DNA of 64,000 bases. Origin: a virus. How positions within the stretch are numbered: the first letter of the stretch is position 1; every line of letters starts with the position of its first letter. Position numbers and translations under genes: made by a program. This document shows positions 54,796 through 63,975 of the stretch, piece after piece. The notes under the pieces were generated by a model. That model was not told the DNA's origin. It did no database searches and saw nothing but the letters and a program-made list of their open reading frames with translations. The stretch is from positions 33,039 to 97,038 of the IMG/VR virus record IMGVR_UViG_3300021963_006848; one strand, 5' to 3'.

Positions 54796-55620
54796 TTAAT
54801 TTTTATATAGTTCTGTAAAAAATATTCCCCATTCCCCTACCCTGTTATATTGGTGTACTATGCAAAAAATATCTCTAGTCTTCTTATTTATAATTTTATC
54901 AGATTCTTTGATCGGTACCCCGTACTTATATGCGTTTGCAAATCCCCATTCGTAAAATACATTACTTGGACCTGCTACTCCGCAGTGGACAGCTAACCCG
55001 CTATCACTATTAACTATTTGAATACGATCTGTTAAAAAAGTAGAAAGTAGTGCTACATTTAATGCAGGCTGATCGGCACTTTGAAAATTTTGCTTTCTCG
55101 TAGCAACATACATATGTAGTAGGATATTAGTGATGGGGTGGGGTCTACCGAAGATAATTCCTGAGTTAATTATTTCTCTATTGTATAACTCTTGGGAAAA
55201 CTCAGTATGGTCTGTTTCTATAGCTCTCTTATTCCAAGGTTCATCTTTATGTTCAATACCTTCTGAGGTAAGTATTATATCTTTTGTTGCATTTTTTAAA
55301 AACCATTCGAAAGGATCTCTTTGAAAAACTACATCTACCGTATCTGTTAAAAGAACTATATCTTCCTGTGTTAAGTTCTTCAAGAATTCTCTAGCTTTGA
55401 AATGTCTTTCCCACTTACATATATTAGTGTCTGCTTCGTCTTTAGTAGGGCAATGTACTAACTTTACCCCTAGTTTTTCTAGTTCTGATATACTCCCAGG
55501 AATTTCTTGATCTAATACTAAAAGTACTATTTGACAATTGCAATACTTTAAAGCACTTTGTATCCAACCATTAATCCTTAGTTTATTACAATGTTTAATA
55601 GATCCTATCAAGTAGTTCAT
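54796..55620 (-). CDS. GT-A glycosyltransferase, LH3-GT-like
   Basis: 274-residue GT-A enzyme. DIVLLTDTVDVVFQRDPFEWF (residues about 86-106) holds the DxD-like T-D-T-V-D motif, and REIINSGIIFGRPHPITNIL the acceptor N-S-G loop, then SADQPALNVALL. This layout resembles the glycosyltransferase domain of lysyl hydroxylase 3 and related collagen glucosyl/galactosyltransferases. No membrane segment. It starts 2 bases after the carbamoyltransferase upstream and is followed 2 bases later by the GT60-like gene. The substrate is open. Confidence 0.6.
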   Translation of the reverse strand: MNYLIGSIKHCNKLRINGWIQSALKYCNCQIVLLVLDQEIPGSISELEKLGVKLVHCPTKDEADTNICKWERHFKAREFLKNLTQEDIVLLTDTVDVVFQRDPFEWFLKNATKDIILTSEGIEHKDEPWNKRAIETDHTEFSQELYNREIINSGIIFGRPHPITNILLHMYVATRKQNFQSADQPALNVALLSTFLTDRIQIVNSDSGLAVHCGVAGPSNVFYEWGFANAYKYGVPIKESDKIINKKTRDIFCIVHQYNRVGEWGIFFTELYKN

Positions 55621-55621
55621 G

Positions 55622-57166
55622 CTATAGTTTTTTAATATAATAGTCTTCTAATAAAAGAGCATCCATTTGTTTATTATCTAAAACCCAAAGTGCATCTTCA
55701 TACGTATTCAGAATTGGTTTTCCTGCTATATTAAAAGATGTATTTAAAATTACTCCTATACCTTTTTGGTTGTGCATTTCAGTCAGTAAGTCGTATAGAA
55801 ATTCATTTTGTTTTCTTGTGACCGTCTGTACTCTAGCAGTTCCGTCAACATGAGTAATAGCTTTTAAAATATCTTTATATTCGTCTTTAACTTCAGGACA
55901 AAAAGACATCCATCTTGATTCTTTATCCCAGTTAAAGTACTTATTTACATCTTCTAATCTAACTACTGGTGCGAAAGGTCTATAGTATTCCCGTCCTTTC
56001 ACTTTAGCATTTAGTGTATCTTTCATCTCTCCAATAGTTGGATCACATATGATACTCCTATTTCCTAAAGCTCTTGGACCGTGCTCTGATCTATCTCTAA
56101 CTACACCAACTATTTCTCCTTTTATTAATTTCTGAACTAGTTCTGCTATTTCAATTTTAGTACCTTTTCTCTCATAAAGTAATTTAGGAAGTAACTTTCT
56201 ATCCCAAACTTCCGGACCTAGGTAAGTTGTATCTACCGGTATGTGTGGTCTCATTTTGCTACAAACTAACCCTACTGCTAATCCTGTATCGTTTGGATTA
56301 GGAGTTACAAAAGTCTCTCTCTTCAGAGCTAGTTTAGTGTTTAGTAGTATATTTAACCCACATCCTCCGGTAATAATAAGCGGTAAGTCGTTATGGAGTT
56401 CTAAGATATTTCTTGTTTCTTCTTCAAATAACTGCTCAAAGACATACTGATTAGTTGCAGCTAAGTTCTTTGCATAGTTACCTTCATATCGTATCTGTTC
56501 CGACTCTATGTTGAATATCTTCATAAAGCGAGTTAATGCTTCACTTATATTATCTGTTGTATTAGAAGCATAGAATTCTCGAAAAGGTTGTACTAAGGAA
56601 TCATCTACTTTTCCAAAACCAGCTAATCCCATTAATTTTCCAGCATATACTAGATTACCTGTGTAAATCCATTCTTGTTTTATATCTGAGATGAAGTGAG
56701 CAGGCATCATATAAGAAACAGCGTAGTCTTTTTTACCCACGTATATCTTCTCTATAGGAGTTTCACTTCTTTTATCTCCTAAGTAAATGTTAAAGAAACC
56801 TTCATCACTTCCTCCATCAAAAGAAATAATTAAAGCTTTCTCAAAGTTTGATTGGTATAATCCGGAATATGCATGAGCTTCGTGATGAGGTAACCACTGG
56901 TAATTACCGGCTGGGAATATCTTCCACATCTCTTTATCTACCGAGTTATATACTACATTATCGTATTTTTCTACTCCGTATTTTGTCTTAAAATAGTCTT
57001 TAATTTCTGTAAGTAGTTCAACTATATTCTCATGATGTCCCCAATAAAAGAAAGCAGCATTTTTTACATTTATTAATCGCTCTAACTCTACTACTTCTAA
57101 AACTTCTCCTTTGTAGGAAATAGCTAAGCTAGCATTATGCGACCCAAAAAAACCTAAATTAAACAT
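55622..57166 (-). CDS. O-carbamoyltransferase (NodU/CmcH family)
   Basis: 514-residue carbamoyltransferase closely related to 52312-53874. GFFGSHNASLAIS (residues 5-17), the metal-binding HHEAHAYSGLYQS near 93-105, SFDGGSDEGFFN, and the YrdC-like C-terminus with EHGPRALGNRSII and IGVILNTSFNIAGKPI. The pair probably act on different positions or sugars, or form a hetero-oligomer. It is one base from the 917-residue transferase gene. All three copies in the window keep the active-site signature. Confidence 0.87.
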   Translation of the reverse strand: MFNLGFFGSHNASLAISYKGEVLEVVELERLINVKNAAFFYWGHHENIVELLTEIKDYFKTKYGVEKYDNVVYNSVDKEMWKIFPAGNYQWLPHHEAHAYSGLYQSNFEKALIISFDGGSDEGFFNIYLGDKRSETPIEKIYVGKKDYAVSYMMPAHFISDIKQEWIYTGNLVYAGKLMGLAGFGKVDDSLVQPFREFYASNTTDNISEALTRFMKIFNIESEQIRYEGNYAKNLAATNQYVFEQLFEEETRNILELHNDLPLIITGGCGLNILLNTKLALKRETFVTPNPNDTGLAVGLVCSKMRPHIPVDTTYLGPEVWDRKLLPKLLYERKGTKIEIAELVQKLIKGEIVGVVRDRSEHGPRALGNRSIICDPTIGEMKDTLNAKVKGREYYRPFAPVVRLEDVNKYFNWDKESRWMSFCPEVKDEYKDILKAITHVDGTARVQTVTRKQNEFLYDLLTEMHNQKGIGVILNTSFNIAGKPILNTYEDALWVLDNKQMDALLLEDYYIKKL

Positions 57167-57167
57167 A

Positions 57168-59921
57168 TTACCTTTTTAACTTTATATTAAAATAACTTTC
57201 TAAATCTTCTACCGTTCTAACATGTGTTTGTTTCAACAGAAAATCATTTACTAATTCTCGTGCATAGTCTTCTATATAGTACTTACCGTTGTGTTCTCTA
57301 TAAGGTTTATCAGTTGCTGCTACCTTAAAGTTATAATTATGCCATACTGTAGCTAAAGATGTTACTTTTAAATTCCACCCTTTCAAATAACTTAAAAAAG
57401 TTTGAAAGTCTTCTTCTCCATTAAACCTAATGTTATCAGGTAATCTTACTTCTTCTATCCACTGTCTTCTAGTAAATATGAATCCTGCTGCTGCCCATCG
57501 AGTATCAACTACTTCGTAATCATTCAAGGTAGGTAGGTTTTCAGCTATACATCTATTATCATCCGGACTTGTTTCTAGTAAAAATTTCCTAATACGTAAA
57601 GGTGTATTATTAGGTTTATTTAAGTACTCCTTTTCGTAATCTGGAACGTCGAAATGATTAGGATAGGTTGTTAGTATTACTTTGTCTTGCTCAATACTGT
57701 TATACTGGTTTATTAGTATTGCATCCCAGGCTTGTCTAAATCTACTATGTGAATCTACTTGAAGAAAGTAATCTTCGTTTCTCACAAGCTCATTCTTTAT
57801 TCTATTTCTTGCATATACAACCCCTTTAGCTTGCTCTTTAGGTGTGAAAATAATTCTCAAATTTGGAAAGTTATACTCTTTTAATTTAGCATAAGCTTCT
57901 TCTGTGTCTTGTATATTTACTCCTACAAAAACTCTACTAGGGTCAATAGCTTCTTCATATAAACTTTTTAAAGTATCTATAAGTTGAGAATCGCAGTAAC
58001 TTGCTATTGATACGAATATGTTACCATTTCCAAAACTCCAACTATCGTTATACTCTCTAAACCAGTTACCTTTAAAATGACATTCTGCAATAAATGGTAT
58101 TTGATGTCCTAGGTTAAATTTTTCAGTATTAATATAGTAATTTTTATCCTCAATGTCAGACATATACCCTCTCATTCTATAGATGTAAGAAGATAGTGTT
58201 GAATGACTATTACCTATAAACTTAATACTACGAGTACATATGAACTGCTCAATAATAGGAATCCAGTTATTATCAAATTCATTATAGATACTAACTTGAT
58301 TCTTTAAATCTTCATAGAAAGAAACTCGATAAAGACCCATGAGAGGTCTAAAAAATTCTTTATCCCTGTGGTCTGTTGCAATGTAAAGCTTACTTCCCTG
58401 AGGGATTATGTCTTTTATATTCTCTAAAATTTGCTCACAGCTAATAAATAATTCCTTATATTGGAAGTCATTTCTACGAATATGAATAGAGTAGTAATCT
58501 CTATCTCCTAACTTATTAATAAACTGCCAAGCTAAATCAAAAATATCTGTACGATATCTTACATGCTTAGCGATAAGTTTTTTGATCTCTACATCTAAAC
58601 TTGTAAATAAAGTCTGGTGAGTAACACCTAGAAGATTAGATTCAAGAAAAATAAATTCTTCATCTGTAAAGTATTCTTCACTTCTTAATACTGGGCGGTG
58701 TTTATGAAACTTAACAGGTGGGTTAATTTTTTCAAAATTCATGACGTGTAAAACTGCATCATAATCTAATACTTTGCATATACTTTTTACACTGTCGTAA
58801 TTATGTTCTAGTTCTTTTTCTTCACAGAACTTACTGAACGGTATAGAAATTACTCCTAAATCTGAAGTATCAAAAAAGGATTCCATACTAGAGTTCCCTT
58901 CTAGTAAGTACATTTTATATTCTGGTGTCAGAACAAGTTTTCGATTAGTTAAATATGCTATACATACTGCTAACTCTAACGACATTCTTATATTGTTGAA
59001 ACCACCAGGCCAAGGTCTAAATAAAATATAACCTTTGCTGCCATCGTAAAATTTAAAGATGCTAGAAAAATCCCACTTATTATAGTATATGTAATCTGTT
59101 CTATACTGATCTACGCTCGTAACCATCTTATTACTTACTTCGCTTATTATATTTGATAAATCGTATTTTTGTGTTTGATCAAAGGTATGATCTTGCTTAA
59201 AGAACAATTTGTTTCCTTGCTTATCTAAAATTACATTAGGGTAGTGTATTATACTTCCTATTGTGGACCTACCGGTATCGTTCCATGCAGTACAGGTTCC
59301 AATATCCTCAACTAAATCAACTTTTATATTAGAATCTTTAATTGCATAGTCCAATCCCCACATTTCTGCTTCCCATCTTCCTTCTTTCTTTCTGATCTGC
59401 TCACAATACTCTGTATATTTTTTGTAAAATTTCTTTAGAGTATTAAACTTCAAAGCAAATGGGTACATTATCCCTTGTGCATTATGAATATCTTTTTCTC
59501 GATCTTCCCATCCGTTTAGTGGAACAAAGTGAATAAACTTTTGACCGATAATATGATTGTCTTCTAATTCAAAATCAACTGCTTTAGTAAACAGCATATC
59601 TGGGTCCAGGAATAATAACTTATCATTATCTTGGAAGTAGTTATTTTCGCATAACCATTCTACAGATTTATATTTGTTAGGGATACCACCCCACCAGTCA
59701 TCGTTAGCTGTTTGCCAATTGTGAGCATAGTCTGGTTGATCTATTACTATAGCGTCAGATAAAAAACTAAAATCTGGATTTTCATGTCTGTGTCCGTAAT
59801 CTCCAGAGAGTAGTATAACTAACTTACCTTTTTGACCTACCTTCTTTAAAGACCAGTGTAATAGTTTTAACTGCCATGCTTGATACTCACATCTACTAGT
59901 TCCGACAACAATATAGTCCAT
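57168..59921 (-). CDS. Three-domain glycosyltransferase (HPAT/SERGT-like, fucosyltransferase-like, GT60-like)
   Basis: 917 residues with three transferase-like parts. (1) Residues 1-265: YQAWQLKLLHWSLKKVGQKG and LLFLDPDMLF (103-111), resembling plant hydroxyproline arabinosyl- and peptidyl-serine galactosyltransferases. (2) About 285-620: RPWPGGFNNIRMSLE (302-316), HIRRND (480-485) and FIGNSHSTLSSYIYRMRG (568-585), the GT-B fucosyltransferase/POFUT pattern. (3) 633-917: NIFVSIASYCDSQ, AKGVVYARNRIKNE (698-711) and LQVDSHSRFRQAWD (720-733), GT60 like 53867-54793. All three recall enzymes that decorate hydroxyproline or Ser/Thr. No membrane segments; start coupled to the P4H stop. Confidence 0.7.
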   Translation of the reverse strand: MDYIVVGTSRCEYQAWQLKLLHWSLKKVGQKGKLVILLSGDYGHRHENPDFSFLSDAIVIDQPDYAHNWQTANDDWWGGIPNKYKSVEWLCENNYFQDNDKLLFLDPDMLFTKAVDFELEDNHIIGQKFIHFVPLNGWEDREKDIHNAQGIMYPFALKFNTLKKFYKKYTEYCEQIRKKEGRWEAEMWGLDYAIKDSNIKVDLVEDIGTCTAWNDTGRSTIGSIIHYPNVILDKQGNKLFFKQDHTFDQTQKYDLSNIISEVSNKMVTSVDQYRTDYIYYNKWDFSSIFKFYDGSKGYILFRPWPGGFNNIRMSLELAVCIAYLTNRKLVLTPEYKMYLLEGNSSMESFFDTSDLGVISIPFSKFCEEKELEHNYDSVKSICKVLDYDAVLHVMNFEKINPPVKFHKHRPVLRSEEYFTDEEFIFLESNLLGVTHQTLFTSLDVEIKKLIAKHVRYRTDIFDLAWQFINKLGDRDYYSIHIRRNDFQYKELFISCEQILENIKDIIPQGSKLYIATDHRDKEFFRPLMGLYRVSFYEDLKNQVSIYNEFDNNWIPIIEQFICTRSIKFIGNSHSTLSSYIYRMRGYMSDIEDKNYYINTEKFNLGHQIPFIAECHFKGNWFREYNDSWSFGNGNIFVSIASYCDSQLIDTLKSLYEEAIDPSRVFVGVNIQDTEEAYAKLKEYNFPNLRIIFTPKEQAKGVVYARNRIKNELVRNEDYFLQVDSHSRFRQAWDAILINQYNSIEQDKVILTTYPNHFDVPDYEKEYLNKPNNTPLRIRKFLLETSPDDNRCIAENLPTLNDYEVVDTRWAAAGFIFTRRQWIEEVRLPDNIRFNGEEDFQTFLSYLKGWNLKVTSLATVWHNYNFKVAATDKPYREHNGKYYIEDYARELVNDFLLKQTHVRTVEDLESYFNIKLKR

Positions 59922-61175
59922 TTATTGAGGTACAAATTTATAATCTGCTAATGTATAATGTAAAAAGAAATTTCTAAAGAATTCTCCTTCAAAAGGTTCA
60001 ATACGTCCATGTTTATTAGTAGCAGATTCATATAGAATCATTTCCCCTGGTTCTGCATAAACTTTATGCCATCTACCTAAATGGTCTTGAATATCTAATG
60101 GCCAATCTCTATCTACCTGCTTATCTACTATTACTATAGATGATATGTGGTGAGTTACTAAAGTATCTGTATGTGGTTCTAGTATAGCCCCTCTTTTATA
60201 AGATCTGATACCGTAAATCCATTTCGGTACTAAACGTTCTTTATTACCTATAAACTCTTCGTGGATAGGTTGTAACTCTTCTGCAATAATCTCTCTAATA
60301 CGGGTAAAAGCATCCATACTAAAGATTTCTACCGGTGCATTTCCTTGATTATCGTGTATAAAATCAGTAATACCGTTCCAATGTTCTGCTCGTACTGTAG
60401 GTTTCAGTAAGTTGTATGCTTCTGTAATCAACTGGAAGGTCTTTTCAGGTACTTTTACAACTTTAAATCCTAGTTCAGAAAGCTTTGGTAAATCTTCTTT
60501 CTTTGAAAATACTTTTTGTACTGGTTGCTGTGGTTGTGTCATTTCTTGATATTCTTTTGCAAGTCTAGCATCTTCAGCACTATTGAATACATTTTCTCTA
60601 AACCATTTTGTAATAATTACTTTTCTACCTTTTCTTACAGGTAAACCTGCATGTAAAGCGGCTGAGTTTTCAGTTCCTGTACCGTTAGAGTTTTTCCAAA
60701 CTACTGCAGTACCTTTTACTGGTGTGAATGTCTTTTGTAAGGTAGGAAAATCTGTTTCACCTCCTTCTTCAACATCATTAAGGTATATCATAAACGTCCA
60801 TGTTCTTTGGCCGCTAGATAAACAATGGTTATGGTATGCTTCTTTACCAAAAGCATCTTGGTGGTGTCTAAATTCTTGACCTACCTCATATATTTGACCT
60901 TGTGTTGGTTCTGAATAAGGAGCTTCTATTCCTAGTTCTATATACATTTTTTGATTAACATTACTGATAATCGGATCTGTATCATGTAAAACTGCTGTAG
61001 AACTAGTACGGCCTTCATCGTATTTTATAGATTGGGTTCCACTGCCTGCTACGCTTGATCGAACACTTCCGTGTTCTGTTAGTCTTACAATATGATCACA
61101 TTCTTCGTTCGTTAAGAACTGAGGGATTGTGAATATTTCCAATCCATGGCTGTTTTCTATATATACTCTTTCCAT
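59922..61175 (-). CDS. Prolyl 4-hydroxylase-like Fe(II)/2-oxoglutarate dioxygenase
   Basis: 417 residues with two dioxygenase-like domains. N-terminal P4H domain (1-195): RTSSTAV, HHQD with His105 and Asp107, His175 and Lys185 ten apart (LHAGLPVRKGRK) for iron and 2-oxoglutarate, FMIYLNDVEEGGETDFP as family signature. C-terminal domain (230-417): HTD with His335 and Asp337, His389 and Arg401 (KHGRIEPFEGEFFRN), a second 2OG-type site. Likely hydroxylates Pro residues; fibre proteins of the same operon offer hundreds. Cyanophage P4H of the same size are known. No signal peptide. Confidence 0.85.
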   Translation of the reverse strand: MERVYIENSHGLEIFTIPQFLTNEECDHIVRLTEHGSVRSSVAGSGTQSIKYDEGRTSSTAVLHDTDPIISNVNQKMYIELGIEAPYSEPTQGQIYEVGQEFRHHQDAFGKEAYHNHCLSSGQRTWTFMIYLNDVEEGGETDFPTLQKTFTPVKGTAVVWKNSNGTGTENSAALHAGLPVRKGRKVIITKWFRENVFNSAEDARLAKEYQEMTQPQQPVQKVFSKKEDLPKLSELGFKVVKVPEKTFQLITEAYNLLKPTVRAEHWNGITDFIHDNQGNAPVEIFSMDAFTRIREIIAEELQPIHEEFIGNKERLVPKWIYGIRSYKRGAILEPHTDTLVTHHISSIVIVDKQVDRDWPLDIQDHLGRWHKVYAEPGEMILYESATNKHGRIEPFEGEFFRNFFLHYTLADYKFVPQ

Positions 61176-61192
61176 ATAAGGGTGTTTTATTA

Positions 61193-62908
61193 TTAACCAT
61201 CACAAGCTACACAATCTTCTGCAGTTCTACTACCAATGTCTCCGTTAATTACAGAATCTGTTCTTAGATAATATAAGGTTTTTATACCTAACTTCCAAGC
61301 CGTCTGGTGAACTAAGTTGATAAATCTTGGACTATCAGTTGGATCGAATGCTAAGTTTAAAGACTGAGTCTGATCGATATACTGCTGACGTATTGCAGCT
61401 TGTTCTACCAACTGTAGCTGGTTAATTTCAGCAAATGTTAAGAAGATTGGTTTATCCTCTGCAGGCATAACATCTTCTGGTAAATTTGCAATAGAACCTC
61501 TATCTTTCATAATCTGGTCCCATACTTCTTCTGTATTATGACCTCTTTCTAATAAATAGTTTTCTAGTTCAGGATTTTTACGAATAAAAGTTCCCTTTCC
61601 TGAATTAAATGTGTAGATATTCGCCGGTAATGGTTCAATACCTGCTGATACACCTCCTGATATAGTTGAATTTGAAACTGTTGGTGCAATTGCAAGTAAG
61701 TGGGTATTTCTCATACCTGTACCCTTACACCATACTGGTTCTCCATATTCATCAGCTAACTTTCTAGAAGCAGCTTCTGCTTGTGTTTTAATTTGAGAAA
61801 ATATCTGATGTGTAAAGCTATTTGCAGCAATACTAATAAAAGGTATCTTCTTTTGTTGTAATAATGTATGCCAGCCTAAAACTCCTAGTCCAATAGCTCT
61901 TCCTTTCTTAGCTGAACGATGTGCTCTGATTAAAGACTCTTTTCCGTTAGTCTTCACTAAAAACTCTTCCATTACTCCATCTAAGAAGTAGATTGCAGTT
62001 TCAATTAAATCAGTAGATTTCCATTCATCCCATTTAGCTAAGTTAACCGAGCTCAAGCAGCAAATAAAACTATGCTCTTCGTCAGTATGTAGAGTAATCT
62101 CTGAACATATATTAGTCATTGTAACTTCTAAATTATTCTTAATATATGCCGGAGGGTTAGCATTATTTACATTATCTTTAAACATAATATAAGGTTCCCC
62201 TGTCTCAACTCTAGCCTTTAGTATTTCTACCCAGACTTCCATTGCCTCAGGGTCTCTACGCTCGATCTTTTGCATAAAGTTATCATCCACTACAACGCAT
62301 TGATGTAGGTTTAGACACTGTCTATTCGGATCTCCTTTAGGTCGTCTAATCTGTAAAAATTCTTTAATATCTGGATGGTTAATATCTAGGTTTACGGAAG
62401 CCGCTCCTCTTCGAACTGCTCCTTGATTTGTTGCAATAATAGTAGAATCATAAATCTTAGCCCAAGGAATAACTCCTTCTGACTGTCCTAGATCTCCGTT
62501 ACCAATTTTGGAACCTCTTCCTCTGATTTTGGAAAGACCAATACCTACACCACCTCCTAAAGAAGTCAATCTCATCAATTCAGCATTTGTTAATCCAATA
62601 CCTCTAATAGAATCTGGAGTATCAATACCAAAGCAGGAAATAGGTAGTCCTTTGTCTGTACCCGTGTTAGATAAAACTGGAGAAGCTAAATTCAACCAAC
62701 CTTTCCACATATACTTAAAAAACTTGGCAGCTAAATCAGGTCGATCTAATCTTGCTGCAACTGTATCTGATACTCTCTTATATGCTTTTCGAGGAGTCTC
62801 TCCTGGAAGGAGGTATCCTTTAGATATTGTTGATAAAGAAATTTCGTTCATCCATTCAGGATAATCTTTTCCTGCTTCCCAGGCGGAAGTATCTACTTGT
62901 AGTGCCAT
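61193..62908 (-). CDS. nrdA: Ribonucleotide reductase alpha subunit, class I, short
   Basis: 571-residue NrdA that reduces ribonucleotides to deoxyribonucleotides. The N-terminus starts at the ten-strand barrel without an ATP-cone, hence the short length (usually about 760). SCFGIDTPDSIRGIGLTNAE, LGGGVGIGLSKIRGRGS, INHPDIKEFLQIRRPKGDP and NICSEITLHTDEEHSFICCLSSVNL contain the substrate site and Cys pairs; the C-terminal CVACDG holds the redox Cys pair renewed by thioredoxin. It follows nrdB by 22 bases. The missing cone implies no allosteric dATP switch. Confidence 0.93.
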   Translation of the reverse strand: MALQVDTSAWEAGKDYPEWMNEISLSTISKGYLLPGETPRKAYKRVSDTVAARLDRPDLAAKFFKYMWKGWLNLASPVLSNTGTDKGLPISCFGIDTPDSIRGIGLTNAELMRLTSLGGGVGIGLSKIRGRGSKIGNGDLGQSEGVIPWAKIYDSTIIATNQGAVRRGAASVNLDINHPDIKEFLQIRRPKGDPNRQCLNLHQCVVVDDNFMQKIERRDPEAMEVWVEILKARVETGEPYIMFKDNVNNANPPAYIKNNLEVTMTNICSEITLHTDEEHSFICCLSSVNLAKWDEWKSTDLIETAIYFLDGVMEEFLVKTNGKESLIRAHRSAKKGRAIGLGVLGWHTLLQQKKIPFISIAANSFTHQIFSQIKTQAEAASRKLADEYGEPVWCKGTGMRNTHLLAIAPTVSNSTISGGVSAGIEPLPANIYTFNSGKGTFIRKNPELENYLLERGHNTEEVWDQIMKDRGSIANLPEDVMPAEDKPIFLTFAEINQLQLVEQAAIRQQYIDQTQSLNLAFDPTDSPRFINLVHQTAWKLGIKTLYYLRTDSVINGDIGSRTAEDCVACDG

Positions 62909-62930
62909 TATGTAATTTAATTAAATGTTT

Positions 62931-63908
62931 TTAAAATGCTTTTGACCAATCCATATGACCTTTAGAGTAGTTTGTTACTCTACTTGCAAAAAAGTCTGTA
63001 TGCTGTTTGCCTGCAATTACTGCATCAAACCACTTCATTGTCTTTAATGCTCCTGCATCAATCTGGTCAGAAGGGATCAAAGGTTTTAAGCCTAGATCTC
63101 CCATTTTAGTATTAACCCTATGTTTAATAAAGTTTTTAAGATCATCTTTAGATAAATTCTCTAGATCTCCTAATTCAAAAACTTTATCGATAAAATCAAA
63201 CTCTAATTTTAAAGCTAAGTGAGCTGCTGTTTCGATTTCACCTTGTAACTTTTCTGTATTAATCTCTGGGTACTCTGAAAGTAGTTGACGGAATAACCAA
63301 CAACCTGCTTCTGAGTGAAGAGATTCATCTCGTACGGACCATTCTACAATCTGTCCAATACCTTTCAATTTATTTCTCATCTTAAACGATAATAATACCG
63401 CGAAAGAAGAAAATAAATTAACTCCTTCAGTAAATGCTGAGAAGATAGCTAAAGATTTAGCTCGTTCATGCCAATCTGGAGTACCGTCATGACTATCTCT
63501 AACATTCATTAGAGATTCAATCTTTGCTTTAGTAGCTTCGTCTTCTAAGAATTCTGCAAAGTTATCTAAACCTAACTGCTCGTTAAGTAGAGAATAAGCT
63601 TCTGCATGTATAGTTTCAAAAGATCCAAAAGTAACACCCATCATAATAACCTCAGGCTTTCTAAACCAGCTAGTTACTAGTCCTGTCCAGTAATCGTTAA
63701 CTACCGTCTCAGTCTGAGCAAAGCCTTTTAATATACCGCCGACTACATTCTTCTCGTGATCTTTTAGATTAGATTTCCAATCTGTAACATCTTGTGCCAT
63801 TGGTACTTCTGTGTGTAGCCAATGAGCCTGTTGTTGCTTTAACCAATAATCATACGCCTTTGGGTATTCAAATGGTTTATAAACAACTCTTTCATCTCTT
63901 AGTCCCAT
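62931..63908 (-). CDS. nrdB: Ribonucleotide reductase beta subunit, class I
   Basis: 325-residue ferritin-like NrdB that houses the radical cofactor. Metal ligands are in FAQTETVVNDYW (Glu near 68), FGSFETIHAEAYSLL (Glu and His, about 97-104), FSAFTEGVNLFSSFA and WSVRDESLHSEAGCWLF (Glu and His near 190). SLLNEQLG and the C-terminal tail (NYSKGHMDWSKAF) that contacts NrdA are present. The first gene of the long operon, preceded by a terminator at 63930-63975. Confidence 0.94.
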   Translation of the reverse strand: MGLRDERVVYKPFEYPKAYDYWLKQQQAHWLHTEVPMAQDVTDWKSNLKDHEKNVVGGILKGFAQTETVVNDYWTGLVTSWFRKPEVIMMGVTFGSFETIHAEAYSLLNEQLGLDNFAEFLEDEATKAKIESLMNVRDSHDGTPDWHERAKSLAIFSAFTEGVNLFSSFAVLLSFKMRNKLKGIGQIVEWSVRDESLHSEAGCWLFRQLLSEYPEINTEKLQGEIETAAHLALKLEFDFIDKVFELGDLENLSKDDLKNFIKHRVNTKMGDLGLKPLIPSDQIDAGALKTMKWFDAVIAGKQHTDFFASRVTNYSKGHMDWSKAF

Positions 63909-63929
63909 AGTATATTTTTAGTGTGTTAA

Positions 63930-63975
63930 ATAATAAAATCCCCGGTTGAGTTTAGCAGAAAATGCTTCCGGGGAT
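63930..63975 (-). terminator. Rho-independent terminator upstream of nrdB
   Basis: Minus-strand ATCCCCGG (63975-63968) pairs with CCGGGGAT (63945-63938), a 22-base loop, then TTTTATTATTT. It ends transcription from a gene beyond the window edge. A CTATTTATT motif lies just before it (63981-63989), and the nrdB ATG follows 21 bases later. Confidence 0.8.
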
